A stretch of 64,000 nt of DNA from Annulohypoxylon bovei var. microspora (taxonomy: Eukaryota; Ascomycota; Sordariomycetes; Xylariales; Hypoxylaceae): the NCBI GenBank assembly GCA_022836615.1, contig MU405266.1:1-64000 (forward strand). The letters run 5' to 3'. The translations under genes and the position numbers were made by a program. The notes under the pieces were generated by a model. It was given only the letters and a program-made list of their open reading frames with translations. It did not search any database and was not told where the DNA came from. Positions 43,388 through 54,026 of this stretch are shown one piece after another (within the stretch, counting starts at the first letter, position 1; each line of letters opens with the position of its first letter).

Positions 43388-46325
43388 TATATCCGCCTCT
43401 TGAAAAACTCCTTAAATTTTTCGACTTCAATTAACCGTAATCGGCTGCGCAAATTCAGTGATGTTGAGCTTGTTTGTTGATTTTCGTGAGATCGTGAAAA
43501 CGAGTGCCCGCTGAAAGAGTGAAGCGGTGGGTTGGGTACGAAAACAAGGACGAAAGCTAGAGAATGCTTTCACGTCACGGCATCGACATTAATATGGTCG
43601 TTTCGTAAGGAGGGAAGAGGAAAAAGAAAGGAGGGTATCATGGCAACGGCAGATCTTGTAGTTTTATTAGGGGCGCCATAGCTTCATGGGTCTGCCCAAG
43701 TGCCAATCTTACTTAATGTTGTTTTTGGCAATGGGGCAAATGGGGAGCCAGCAATGACAGCGTCTGTCTCCGCTAATCCTTGGCCCCCTTGCTCTTCATT
43801 CTACCATTTTCTCCATTTTCTTCTGCATCTTCTGCAAATGGTTCCTGTGATGCATGGATCCTTGCCAGGGGTGCCTGTTCAAGCGCGCCCAGGAAATGCC
43901 CAGTCCTTCTTGGTCGGATTTTCGCACAGACAGCTTTAGGCTTACTGGCCTAGCCGACCAAGCTGGCTCAGGTACAAGTACCTACACAGCTACATACTAC
44001 TGTACTTATGGTCCTATGCAGTAGTAAATCACATTTGCGGAATCCTCCACAAGTCATCCAATGAATGAATTGTAGACTACGCCCGCCACGGTGTCTCGCC
44101 GCCTATCATACTCGATTAAACTCCGAATATTGAATAAAAGTAAATATCCATCTTAGGTAGAAAATTAGCACTGCACGATAGCTTAGACCCGACCTGGGCG
44201 CACTACCGGATCGATGGATTGATAGGACATGTTCGAGAAAACGGTGAATAAGGGGCGTTGGCAGGTTGGAAAAAAGGTGGAAGCTTGTCCGGATTAAGAG
44301 CCAGTTCATAAAGTGTTTGTTGTAGCTAACCAATCAGATGTGTTCTCGGCGAGTAATTTGGTCCTTTCTTGGAAGGCGATCCTCTTTTTCTTATGGGGAT
44401 ATGCGGTCTTTCCTTTTGTCGCTCAGGGAAATTGCCCGACAGCCAAGCGAAATTACACTTCGGCCCTGACTAAACCTATTCGTCCTAGAGACTTCAAGAA
44501 CTGCAAGGACTAGCTGTAATACGATGTACCGTTGTACTTAACCACTAACTACATAGGTACCTTTAGTATTAGGTAGACCTTCAAGCGCGTCAACTATCAA
44601 GATAAACATGGGGGGAAACACAACCTCCTTTTTCTCATTCGGAAGTTAAATGGTGCTTGATTGGTTCGTCTTCTCTCCTATTTTCAATTACTATGTACAC
44701 TTTCATAACCCACGTCATTTCAACCCGAAGGAACAATAATCGTTGCCTTGTGCTTAGCTTTGCTCAGCTACGGTAATCCCCATCAACTTGTATGGCCGGA
44801 AGATGAACAGAGTGATCCGAAGGCGGAACGATCTTAGATGCAGAGATAATACCAACAACTCTTCGCTTGCTGATCTTTTGATCAATCATCGATCATCGTC
44901 TATCTTGTTCGGCTCCATACGCTACAACTGTGCCTTACAGCGCCCCTAAGCCGCACGGGATACATCCAATACCTAGAATTATAAACTTGACGGACCCTTT
45001 CCGTCCCGGATGTTGACCGGCTTATCTGTGAATTGCGTTGGCTGCCTTTGTCTGGGGAATAATAGCCTACTGTAGGTATGTACACTGGCTTGAGCTTCTC
45101 TTTCTCATTTATTACATTAATGATTACATTGCGTACGGCATCTGTTTACCAAAATGCCTACCTATTTAACCATTGGATGCTTAAGTCTCGAGCCCTGGAA
45201 GACCCCTTGATACATAGTACGCCTAGGCACTACTAAAAGTGTTGGCTGAGCTGTGGACCTGAACAAGATTAATAACAGGTCAATAGGTCCCCATCGTTCT
45301 AGAACTTAGAGCCTAGCCTGTTGTTTGGGTAGATGTCAAATTTGGGCTCTTTCTATTAAGGCTAGCCTCTCCATGCCATACCACGTAGTACTATACCTAT
45401 TAATCGTTAAATACCAGGTAGTAACTCTAATCATGGGGAAAGGGAAACTATGTAGGTAGTTGTGTCGTTGATGGCACACGTGGATACCTATTATCGTTTC
45501 TAACCATCCATGAAGATAATCCTACTGGCTGGACCCTTCTCAGCCTTGTTTTTCTACCAACCAGGGCAACTTACCAGCAACTTACTGTGATATTACCTGA
45601 CGGCGGCAAATTGGGCAATAATCTTCACCGATCATTGATCAAATGTCCACCGAGAGCCGAGATCATGCAAATCCTCCACATCTCCATTGTTCAAGCTTTT
45701 CATAACGTGTTATTTCAGGTATGTCGAATGCCAATCTCTATGGTTCCTTGCAAGTCACGTACCGCTAAACGACTTGAGTTCATTCTTTTATCACTGCCAT
45801 TTGGAGGCTCGAGAATTCGTGGTGTTGTTCTTGGGTTTATGTTCACCTTAAATATTCCATGTCACTATTTTAGAAATAGGTAAGTTATAGTGTATGTTGA
45901 TGACATGCATATACGGTGTGCCTCTATTTTCCCTCTTAGCTCATGGGAATAATATACTATGGCAGATTTACTGTAAGCTACTAGGTAGCTCGAGTACATT
46001 ATTATATGCCCACTTCAGAGTGGCCGTGCCACGAAACGTTCTTCCTCTACACAAGCAGTTTTCCTCCAAATAATAATTATAGATTATGGCCTTCTCCTAG
46101 AAAATATGGTCGATCTATCGAAGCTATGTTCCATGGTATAAATTAAGAGATCAGTTAACCCCCAAATCCTCTCCCCTTTAATTTCGACCGGTTGAAAAAA
46201 GAATAGTGTGAGTAGCATAGACATAGGAAAAGGCCATTCAAGAGAGTGTAACCAGTTTCTTCAATTCTCCTGAGCTCGTTACGAATACGTTGCTAAATAG
46301 CTGCCAATATCTGCCGTCGATTTCA
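43388..46325. other. 2.9-kb intergenic region upstream of GH17
   Basis: Promoter of the GH17 gene (about the first 600 bp, including a CT-rich ttctaccattttctccattttc stretch on the plus strand at 43797-43818) and then gene-poor DNA. A GATC-rich palindromic patch lies at 44867-44900, and there are CCTAGG at 45232 and many tacct/aggta words. The longest frames (45587-45883 plus, 98 codons; 44313-44513 plus) have no ATG-led protein-like features. No RNA gene recognised. Confidence 0.35.
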
Positions 46326-46927
46326 TTATAGTTGTATCAAAGCAGTAAGTGCCACGGATACCACAAATAGTCCGAGCTGAATCTGATGTCAATTATAGAA
46401 TATGGGACTACAAAACAGTAGGAGCTTACCGAAACGCCGTTCACAACAGCATCTCCTGCCACGGGTGTTTGTCCGGAGCTAGTAGCGTTAGAGACTGCTC
46501 CGCCGGTGCCGACGGGTACACCCGCCATTGTTCCCGTTCCCGTTCCTGTCTCGGAGGTCATAGATGCCATGTCGGAGGTCATGGATGACATGTCGGAGGT
46601 CATGGATGACATGTCGGACCCCATGTCAGTGCTAGACATGGACGATTCTGTTGGCATTGGCGTAGCCCCGCTACCAGATTCTCCAGACATCTCCGACGCG
46701 GAAGTGGACATCTCGGTTGACATGGAGGCTGCCATGCTGCTTTCCGTAATCGTGGTCGTCATCAAGGAATCAGACATGCCGGTGGAAGAATCGGTTGGCT
46801 CGGAAGCGGAGCTAGTGCCACCTGGGGGAGAGATGTCCGTCAAACTCATAGCGGCGCTTTCCAGACTAGACATCTGCGCGAAGACGCTACCGGCCAACGC
46901 CAAAATTGCAAGATGTTTGATAGCCAT
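46326..46927 (-). CDS. Small Ser/Thr/Met-rich GPI-anchored cell-surface protein
   Basis: Two exons on the minus strand, 46927-46430 and 46382-46326, give 184 aa. A signal peptide (MAIKHLAILALAGSVFAQ) is followed by a low-complexity chain rich in Ser, Thr, Met, Gly and Glu. The chain includes three imperfect 7-residue repeats of the type SDMSSMT encoded by a 21-bp tandem repeat (about 46548-46617). After the 47-nt intron, the second exon encodes a hydrophobic C-terminus, IQLGLFVVSVALTALIQL, preceded by small residues: a convincing GPI-attachment signal. The protein is therefore likely to sit on the plasma membrane or in the wall. Met-Ser-Ser-Met spacing might bind copper, but this is speculation. 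No family recognised. Confidence 0.72.
46548..46617. repeat. 21-bp tandem repeat inside the GPI-protein gene
   Basis: About three copies of a 21-bp unit starting atgtcggagg on the plus strand, the last ones nearly identical and the first diverged. They are in frame with the gene and add 7 residues per unit, so copy number can vary without frameshift. Confidence 0.75.
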
Positions 46928-47660
46928 GTTTCAACGCGGGTAATGTAAATAGAAAGATGTAAATACTATATGTATAAAGTGTTAAGTGAGATGAGATGAG
47001 ATGAGATGGAAAAGGATTCAAGTTCCTGCGAGTAAGGACGGAAGACCATAGAAAAAGCTAGTATTTAGACAAAGACAAAGCCAAACGAGAGGGCCTTTGA
47101 GACTATGACATAATCCATATCTACTTGGACCCGAAGCCGGAATCCCATTACTCCTTTCAAGTTCCATTTGGCCACTAGTATGTAAAGTGTTGAAAGCCGG
47201 AAGGTGTATCTTCGGCTTGCTCCTTGTGATATGTTCGAAAGCAGAACCAAAGCGGCTAAATAGATTCGTAACAGATCGTGATCTCGAAATACTTGTAAAA
47301 TTGATTACGAACAATTTTCGATTCGTAACACTATGAATTCTTCTTCTCGAAGCAATTTCATATCGAAAGGCTTTAATTCACTTATATATATACCTAGGTA
47401 CGAATAGTTGTATGTAACGGGGTAGTAACTAATAGAAATAGACGTTAAGTTTTAACTAGGTATGGATTGATAGTGATCAATGGCGTTAATTACAGACCGT
47501 TGACAGCTGTCCTGATAGTGCGGGCAGCTGGCAGCAGAGTAGCGCGGGACCCACAAACTTTGAAAAGTTGCAGCATCAAATTTTTGCCACGAACAAATAA
47601 GACAACTCAGTTTTATATACATGATTTTCTTCTTCCTTTGAACTGAAAATCGTGGGAAGC
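46928..47660. promoter_or_regulatory. Divergent region GPI protein/CYT-4
   Basis: 733 bp. It includes a (GAGAT)4 microsatellite at about 46987-47007 next to the GPI-protein start and an exact TACCTAGGTA palindrome at 47391-47400. A 98-codon minus-strand frame at 47018-47314 looks random. Confidence 0.4.
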
Positions 47661-50600
47661 ATGTTACGAACGTCGAGTAGGTATTACGTATGCTGGAGAT
47701 GTGCCTTTCAAAGGCCTACATCAAATCTAGTGAGGTCGGATGCAAATTTACTGCCAAGAGCTAAACATCCCCTATGGAGAAGAGTATGTGATTAACTTCT
47801 TTATCGATTAATACGTTTTGAGAGCCTCTATTAATAAACTTGTATAGGATTTAGCCACCGTACAAAAACCTAAAGCACGTGCTATTGGAGATGGAACAAA
47901 AGTGAACTGGGAAGAGAAAGTCCCTATCCGAGAACGTCTACGGATATGGGATCAAGAGCACCAAGATGAAATAAAAAACATCTTGTCTGATCTTGCCGAC
48001 GAGGGCGAGTTGTCCAACACTTTTACTAGACCACAGAATGTATCCATGGTCAGTTTTGAAGTTGCTTCACCATTATTCGACGGTGATGAACTAGGGGACT
48101 TGCGCGCCGAAGACTCCAATCTAAAGCCTGGTGACATGGTCGAGTTGAGGTATATTAGCTCTCCTTATAATTTCCTTAATTTCTTATATGGTATATCAAA
48201 GCTAACGTAAATCCCGTAGCTCTGACAGCTCGAGGCGGCCAATGATGGCACTCTTCTTAGGCCGCTTTAATGGATATGACCACTTCTATACGAATAGTGG
48301 TAAATGGTTTTCCGGCTTAGGCATAAAAACGCTTTTCATTGTTAACAACTTTGTTGAGCCATCCGAACTCCAGCCTGTCATCGACGAACTGCCACCTAGC
48401 GCAACGCCGTTAGAGGCTCTAAACGCTCTTCATGACCTCAACCACAACCCTTCAAGAGCTATAGGAGCCGAGTTGCTGCGCAAGATGTTGCTTTTTGCTC
48501 ACGATGCCGAAGCTGTGTACCAGGAGAACGCCGGTACGTTAGACGCGTCTAGCTCTTTCATCGGTGATCCGGTGAAACATCGCTACCTCACCTTGCACGA
48601 AATCGCCGAATTACTTCTTCCTAAATCATATCAGAAGAATGGGAAATTCAAGCCAGAGGCCCTATACGCTGTGCATAGAGCTCTGTTGCAGGACGAGGTT
48701 TTCTTCCGCCCGCTTAGACAGACTGGCCATAAGAGGTCATATCTCTTCGAAATCAGCCCACTGTCTGAAGTTCGCACCGTACAGAGGGCGGAGGCCATGG
48801 TGCGAGAGTATCTAGAGAGGGAAACTCAGCCGTCTAACGGAACAACAAACGTAGAATCTCCCGTGCGTCACTTCATCAATAGTGCCCGCGAGTTAATCGA
48901 CCAAAGTCGGACGAACCGAGAGTGGACAAAAGCTAGCATTATCGGACCCTCAACGAAAGCAAAGTCTGCATCGGCACCAATCAAACCCGAGTGGTCTGAG
49001 AAAGATATAGAACTATTGCAGTTCATGGAATTGTGGGCTAGTTACCAAAAATTCCCAAGCTACTCACGACTTCAGTGCTATGGCTCCGCTATCTTGCGAG
49101 CCCTCGATCGATATCAGGATGCCGAGAACCTCTCTGCCTCAACCGGTTGGTCGTTCTTGCAAGAAATTGGTTGGATACCATCCTGGGAAATTCCTGCTCG
49201 GTACAGTATACGTTTCCCAGGCGTCGAGATCAAGCGTGGAGGAGGCTATGTTCGGCCTTTTATGGGTAATCTCGCTCGCCACTTAAAGAGTGATACCTTG
49301 GCTACTATGAGAAAGCCCTGGGATGGCCTCACTGCTTATTGTATCGACTCTGAGGCTACTATGGATATCGACGATGCCGTATCGATCGAGCGGACCTCTG
49401 ATCCCGAAAAGCATTGGATTCATGTCCATGTAGCAGATCCTGCTTCTCAGATTAAAGCTAAGACTCCGGTTGCCAAGTTTGCCGAACTGATCCCGGAGAC
49501 GATATACTTGCCTGGACACTTTGAGCGTATGCTTCCAACCAACATCGGCCAAGAAAATTTCTCTTTAGCTCCAGACAGGCCTTGCTTGACATTCAGCGCC
49601 CTGATAAGCAAGGACGGTGCTCTTGTGGACTACAAAATCACCCCAGGAATTCTCAAGGATGTCGTGTACATGACCGGCGAGGATGTTGCTTTGGCGATAG
49701 AAGACAAGAGAAAGGACCCTGTCCTTAAAGAAACAGAGATAGTTCTTGGCCCCATTCCGAAAGCTAAACCGCCACCAAGACAGATGACTCGGCCTGGGGA
49801 TCTGAATGAACACCAAAAGGACGAGCTAGCTTTGCTTTCTACATTGGGGAAGGCAGTTCAAGCTCACCGGCTTAGTCAGGGGGCTACGCCTTTCTTCCAG
49901 CCACGGCCGGAAGCCCAAGCTTACTTCGATCACCTTCCGAAACACGAGCTAGAGAACTTTTTGTCTTTGGTCGGAGATCCTTCCATCCGCATAGGGTATT
50001 CCTCGCCCACGGCGACCGACCTAGTCGAAAACGCCATGAAACTGGCAGGTGAGGTGGCAGCTCGATGGTGTCACAGCCGCGGGATCCCGATCCCATACCG
50101 CACGCAACCCCACGCTATGAGGAACGCCGAGCTCGTACGGCAGTACACGAGCGACGTGTTCTACCCCCTCCTCAAAGAGGGGATCAGGCCAGACGACAAC
50201 CAGTGGCGTCAGCTGCGCGCCCTCATAGGCAGCGACGAGATTACTACGATCCCCGGCCCTCACTTCACCCTTGGCGTGTCAATGTACACCAAGGTGACGT
50301 CGCCGCTGCGCCGATTCTCGGATCTCATCGTGCACTGGCAGATCGAGGGTGCGCTCCTCGAGGAGGAGCGCCGCGGCGCGAGCCTCGCCGGCAACACAGA
50401 AGACAGCTTCCTGCCGTTCAGCCGCGAGCAGCTCGACCGCATGCTGCCGATGATCCGCGTGCGCGAAAAGCAGGCTCGCGCGCTGGCCGGCGGCATCGGG
50501 GGCGACCAGTGGATCCTGCAGGCGCTGGTGCGCGCGTGGCGGTTCGGCGAGGCCGTCATCCCGCCAACCTTCCGCTTCAGCGTCGTCCACGTCAACGGCC

Positions 50601-50902
50601 GCCGCTCTATCATGGGCAAGCTGGACTGGTTCGAGCGCTCCGCCACGCTGCGCCCCGACGCCATGAACGACGTCGTCAGGATCGCCGACGTCCGCGTCGG
50701 CGACGTCTACGAGGTCAAGCTGCGCGACGTCAACGTCCACGCCAACCGCATCCTAGTCGAGGCCCTCAGCGTCGTCGAGAAGGCTAGCGCTGACGTCGAG
50801 AAGCTCGACGCTCCGCGGAGCTGGTTACCTGCGTCTCTGTCTCCGCCTCCTCCCTCTAAGACAGAGGTCGATGGGTCGGCGCAAGTCTCTCCTGCGCCGT
50901 AG
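47661..50902 (+). CDS. cyt-4: Mitochondrial exoribonuclease II family protein (CYT-4/DSS1, mitochondrial degradosome)
   Basis: 3'-5' exoribonuclease of the RNase II/RNB family that degrades and processes mitochondrial RNA together with the helicase Suv3. In Neurospora the homologue CYT-4 is needed for mitochondrial RNA splicing and processing. Three exons, 47661-47783, 47848-48149 and 48220-50902, give 1035 aa. The N-terminus (MLRTSSRYYVCWRCAFQRP) is basic and hydroxylated without acids, a mitochondrial presequence. The RNB domain begins near residue 508 with AYCIDSEATMDIDDAVSIE, whose Asp cluster binds the catalytic metals. It continues through VHVADPAS, IYLPGHFERMLP and the VTSPLRRFSDLIVHWQI signature of RNase II. 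The 5' two-thirds uses mixed codons, but from about 50.08 kb to the stop the third positions become almost all G or C. It converges on the REG1-like gene. Confidence 0.92.
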
Positions 50903-52210
50903 GAGGTACATGAGAGGCGGCTGGGCGGTGACGTGTAAGATGACAATCGATAGATCTTAGATCGCCTGTACGACCACATAGGTGCCTAAGCTGGGAAGAA
51001 AAGTAAGATGTATGTGCTACTCAATGTATAGTAAGCGGAGAAAATTCTACAGATCTAAAAAGTTTCAAACATACATATACATACACATGCTTTTCAGCGT
51101 TGCTTGCATATGACAGATCGTTATCTCGCAAAGTATAGCCCGCCCGCATCTGCTTGGTTTCACAGACTAAGACTTCGCGGGGGAAAAAGGGGGGGAAGGC
51201 TGAAGGTGTAGGGCAGGGGAGCTGATAGGGAGCTGAGATGCGGCTCTAGCTTCACATGTACCTATACAAACAAGATCGAACAGAACTAAGATCTGGAGGG
51301 TTTTGTTTCCGAGTCTATGACGAAATCTCTTATCTTCTACAAGTTACGAACATAACAGCTATCACGGCTATCATAGCTATCACTACTAGCACAGTGGGTT
51401 AGGTGAGTTGATTATGAGTGAAATTCGCAAGAGCTTTGTTTTGCATTGTGTCGTGATCATTAGACTTGGTAGGCTGACTATTTGCCTTGCTACGTGTGCT
51501 GCTTAGGGCAAATCCACCTGGAGCCCTACCAGGCTCTATAACAAATCGAGGCGCATTCCAAAGTCCAGGATCACCGAGGTGGCGATGTGCCATCACCGGT
51601 TGCGTTCTATGTCGAGAAACACGGTCAGGACATGGTAAGTAACACCACACCACCCGTAGTAACAACGCCGTGCCAAATCGAACCGCACCCCCCTCAACCA
51701 TTATGATACCTAGAAGGTCAATAGACGGCCTTCGTAGGTACCGTTGCGACGCATTTCGATAGATAATATTGCTTTTCCCCTCTATACATCGACTCTCCTA
51801 GTCCTTTAGCCTATCCACTGTTTAATTTCCGATGGTAATCAGTCCATGTAACGCCCCGTAAAGTCGCCGGTAGAGGATATCACTCCCGTATGTGCCGTGA
51901 TACCGTTCAGTGTTATTATCTTCCATGCTCCGACTCCAAAGACCCTAGTTCTTTGATATGAAAGTAATTTGCTCGAAAATGATATTAGTGCGATTATTCG
52001 CAATTCTGATAGATGCCAGATGCTATGCAGTATGAGGTGAAGTAAAGTTCGCACGATGCGTCGGTAAGTCGAGATCTCGTCAAATCGACCATCCCAGGTG
52101 ATTAGGGATTTTCCCCAAGATGAGTATTTTCATCAGCCTGTTGATATCCCAGATTTGCAGAAGATTTTTGTTTTTAGCGGCAACGTGATATTAACAGGCC
52201 CGTGGTTTTT
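50903..52210. other. Convergent intergenic region CYT-4/REG1-like
   Basis: 1.3 kb. It contains short direct repeats of a ctatca(c/t) word at 51356-51390 and a 100-codon minus-strand frame (51701-51399, ATG-led, Arg/Pro-rich). That frame has no domain, signal or supporting context, and I leave it unannotated. Long 3' UTRs are the simplest content. Confidence 0.35.
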
Positions 52211-54026
52211 TTATCTTCTCCAGCCCACATTCCAGATGACATGGGCGATGTCACGGGCGGTATTGACCGTGTCTATCACCCTACCAATGATACCATCATT
52301 AGGCTGGGCATCACCGTCCTCGAATGGCATAAACATGCCACTCGCTGTCCGACGCATGCCAGCCGGCTCAGAAGTGAGATTGCTACTGGGTGTCGAACGT
52401 TGGGAATTGAACTGTTTGAAGGGTGATGTCGCTTCAATAGGGCTAGACATTGGGGTTGAATTAGTTTCCTCGTCTAGTTCGTTTCCATCATCTTCACCCA
52501 CATAGAATGGGCCCGAGGTTTTGGAAGGCCTCAACGTCTCTTGCGAGGGAGAAGGTGACAAGAGTGGACTCCTCAAATTGACAGTACTGTGCTTCATTGC
52601 AGTTTCCGGGTTGGGGGAATCTTCCCTATACTTCAAAGTTGTCGAAGGTAACATGGCGATAGTCTTGCTCTCGTTAGGCGTGTTTACCGGAGATCTTCTG
52701 CGTGGAATGACAGGCTTCTTTGATGTCTTAGTTCTCTTCATCATGATTGCACCGTCATCGGAGTCGCTGTCGTCGTTAAATCTCCAACGGTTATGATCCA
52801 CCTCTTCTTCTTCGTCATCCCCCTTAACATCGACTGCGATGCACTGTTTTACCTGCTCGTCAAAGTGAATATGCTTTCGTTCCGAGGAAGGTGAAACAAG
52901 ACCAGATGTGGCCTCAGAAGGTAGAATACTCGTGTTATGACGACTCCTTCTTCTAGAGGAGAACGGGAAGGTAACGTAATCGGTGGTGGCACGGTGTAAT
53001 ATCGGTCGAGCGACACGAACACCACTATCTTTCTGTTGAGCCTGGACTGCAGCCGTGGCTTGCTTTAGCAGAGATGAAGAAGAGAGTGATCGCTGGAGCA
53101 TGACCTCAGACATGCTCCTCTTCTTGAGGATGGGCTTCTTGCTGACGAAAGAGTTGCACCTTGATAGTGTTGAACTCCCATGTTCGGCATCGTTGGAAAA
53201 TAGTTCCCCATGACGAGTCTGCAGAGGTCCATATAACCAAGTCACATCGCAATCCTTAAGCCTAAAATACAAGTAAGATTTTTGTTAAACATAAGAGTCA
53301 AAGGAAAACGTACCAATTCAGAGTCTCCGGGGTAACCGTCTTTAGCTTATACTTGGCTTTCATCCAGGTTCTCCAGGAAGCATTCTCAAGTCGCGGTCCG
53401 TTGCTGTATTCACGTCTCTTAGAGACTATGTATCGCCAAGAGGACCAAATATCCTCTTCCCTCCAATCGTGTGACAAGTAGTCAACATGTTGAGTTGGAT
53501 GGTGCTCCACCGCTGTATCATCTTCGGCACGTTCTTCGGAATCCGGAGATCCAGGACGCGAGGTAGTTGCAGATGTATCGGGGTCGGTTGGTGACACGGT
53601 ATACGAATCGCCGGTTCGAGGACTTAGGGGAGGCTCTAAATCTTCGATTGGACCGAAATATGGATTATGATCGAACTCTGGTACGAAGATATCTTCTGGC
53701 TGAATATGAATATCGTCTTCGCATTGTCCGTCTAGGGATAAATTGGTAGCTGGTGTAGAAGAATATGATGGGTCGGTAGATTCGGGCTGGAGTGTGCGAG
53801 GAGATGATGGGGCCGAGGATGGGCTAGAATTGGGCGCGATGTGAGTAGGTTGGTGATGGTAAGCTTCGCGGTAGGATTCGTCGAATGCATCGTTTATCTT
53901 AGGCGCCGAGGTTGGTGTGTGATAGCTTTGTGCCGGTTTCGACATAAATTTTGATTGAGAATGAGACCTCCTTAGAGCTGAGGTAGAGAACATATCGCTA
54001 TCCTCCGAAGAAAGAACCACAGCCAT
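52211..54026 (-). CDS. reg1: REG1-like protein phosphatase 1 regulatory subunit (DUF1752 domain)
   Basis: Two exons on the minus strand, 54026-53314 and 53261-52211, give 587 aa, starting MAVVLSSEDSDMFSTSALRR (the frame is open 17 codons further upstream but without ATG). The protein is mostly low-complexity Ser/Pro/Thr. The conserved DUF1752/areA-GATA-like block is at about residues 184-250 (HDWREEDIWSSWRYIVSKRR ... RLENASWRTWMKAKYKL ... LNWLKDCDVTWLYGPLQ) and spans the intron. A PP1-docking RVxF-like motif KHIHF lies at about 367-371, followed by DEQVKQCIAVD and an acidic run, as in yeast Reg1/Hex2, which targets Glc7 to Snf1 for glucose repression. Ser-rich segments with SPS or SP sites suggest phosphoregulation. 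The role in carbon repression is inferred from the family. Confidence 0.85.

Noticed and set aside
50065..50787. 240-codon plus-strand frame overlapping CYT-4 and antisense frames at 50279-50740
   Set aside because: Arg/Pro-rich shadow frames of the GC-rich 3' part of CYT-4; the RNB family similarity is in the other frame.
51399..51701. 100-codon ATG-led minus-strand frame between CYT-4 and the REG1-like gene
   Set aside because: No domain, signal or conservation evidence, and it lies in a convergent 3' intergenic region.
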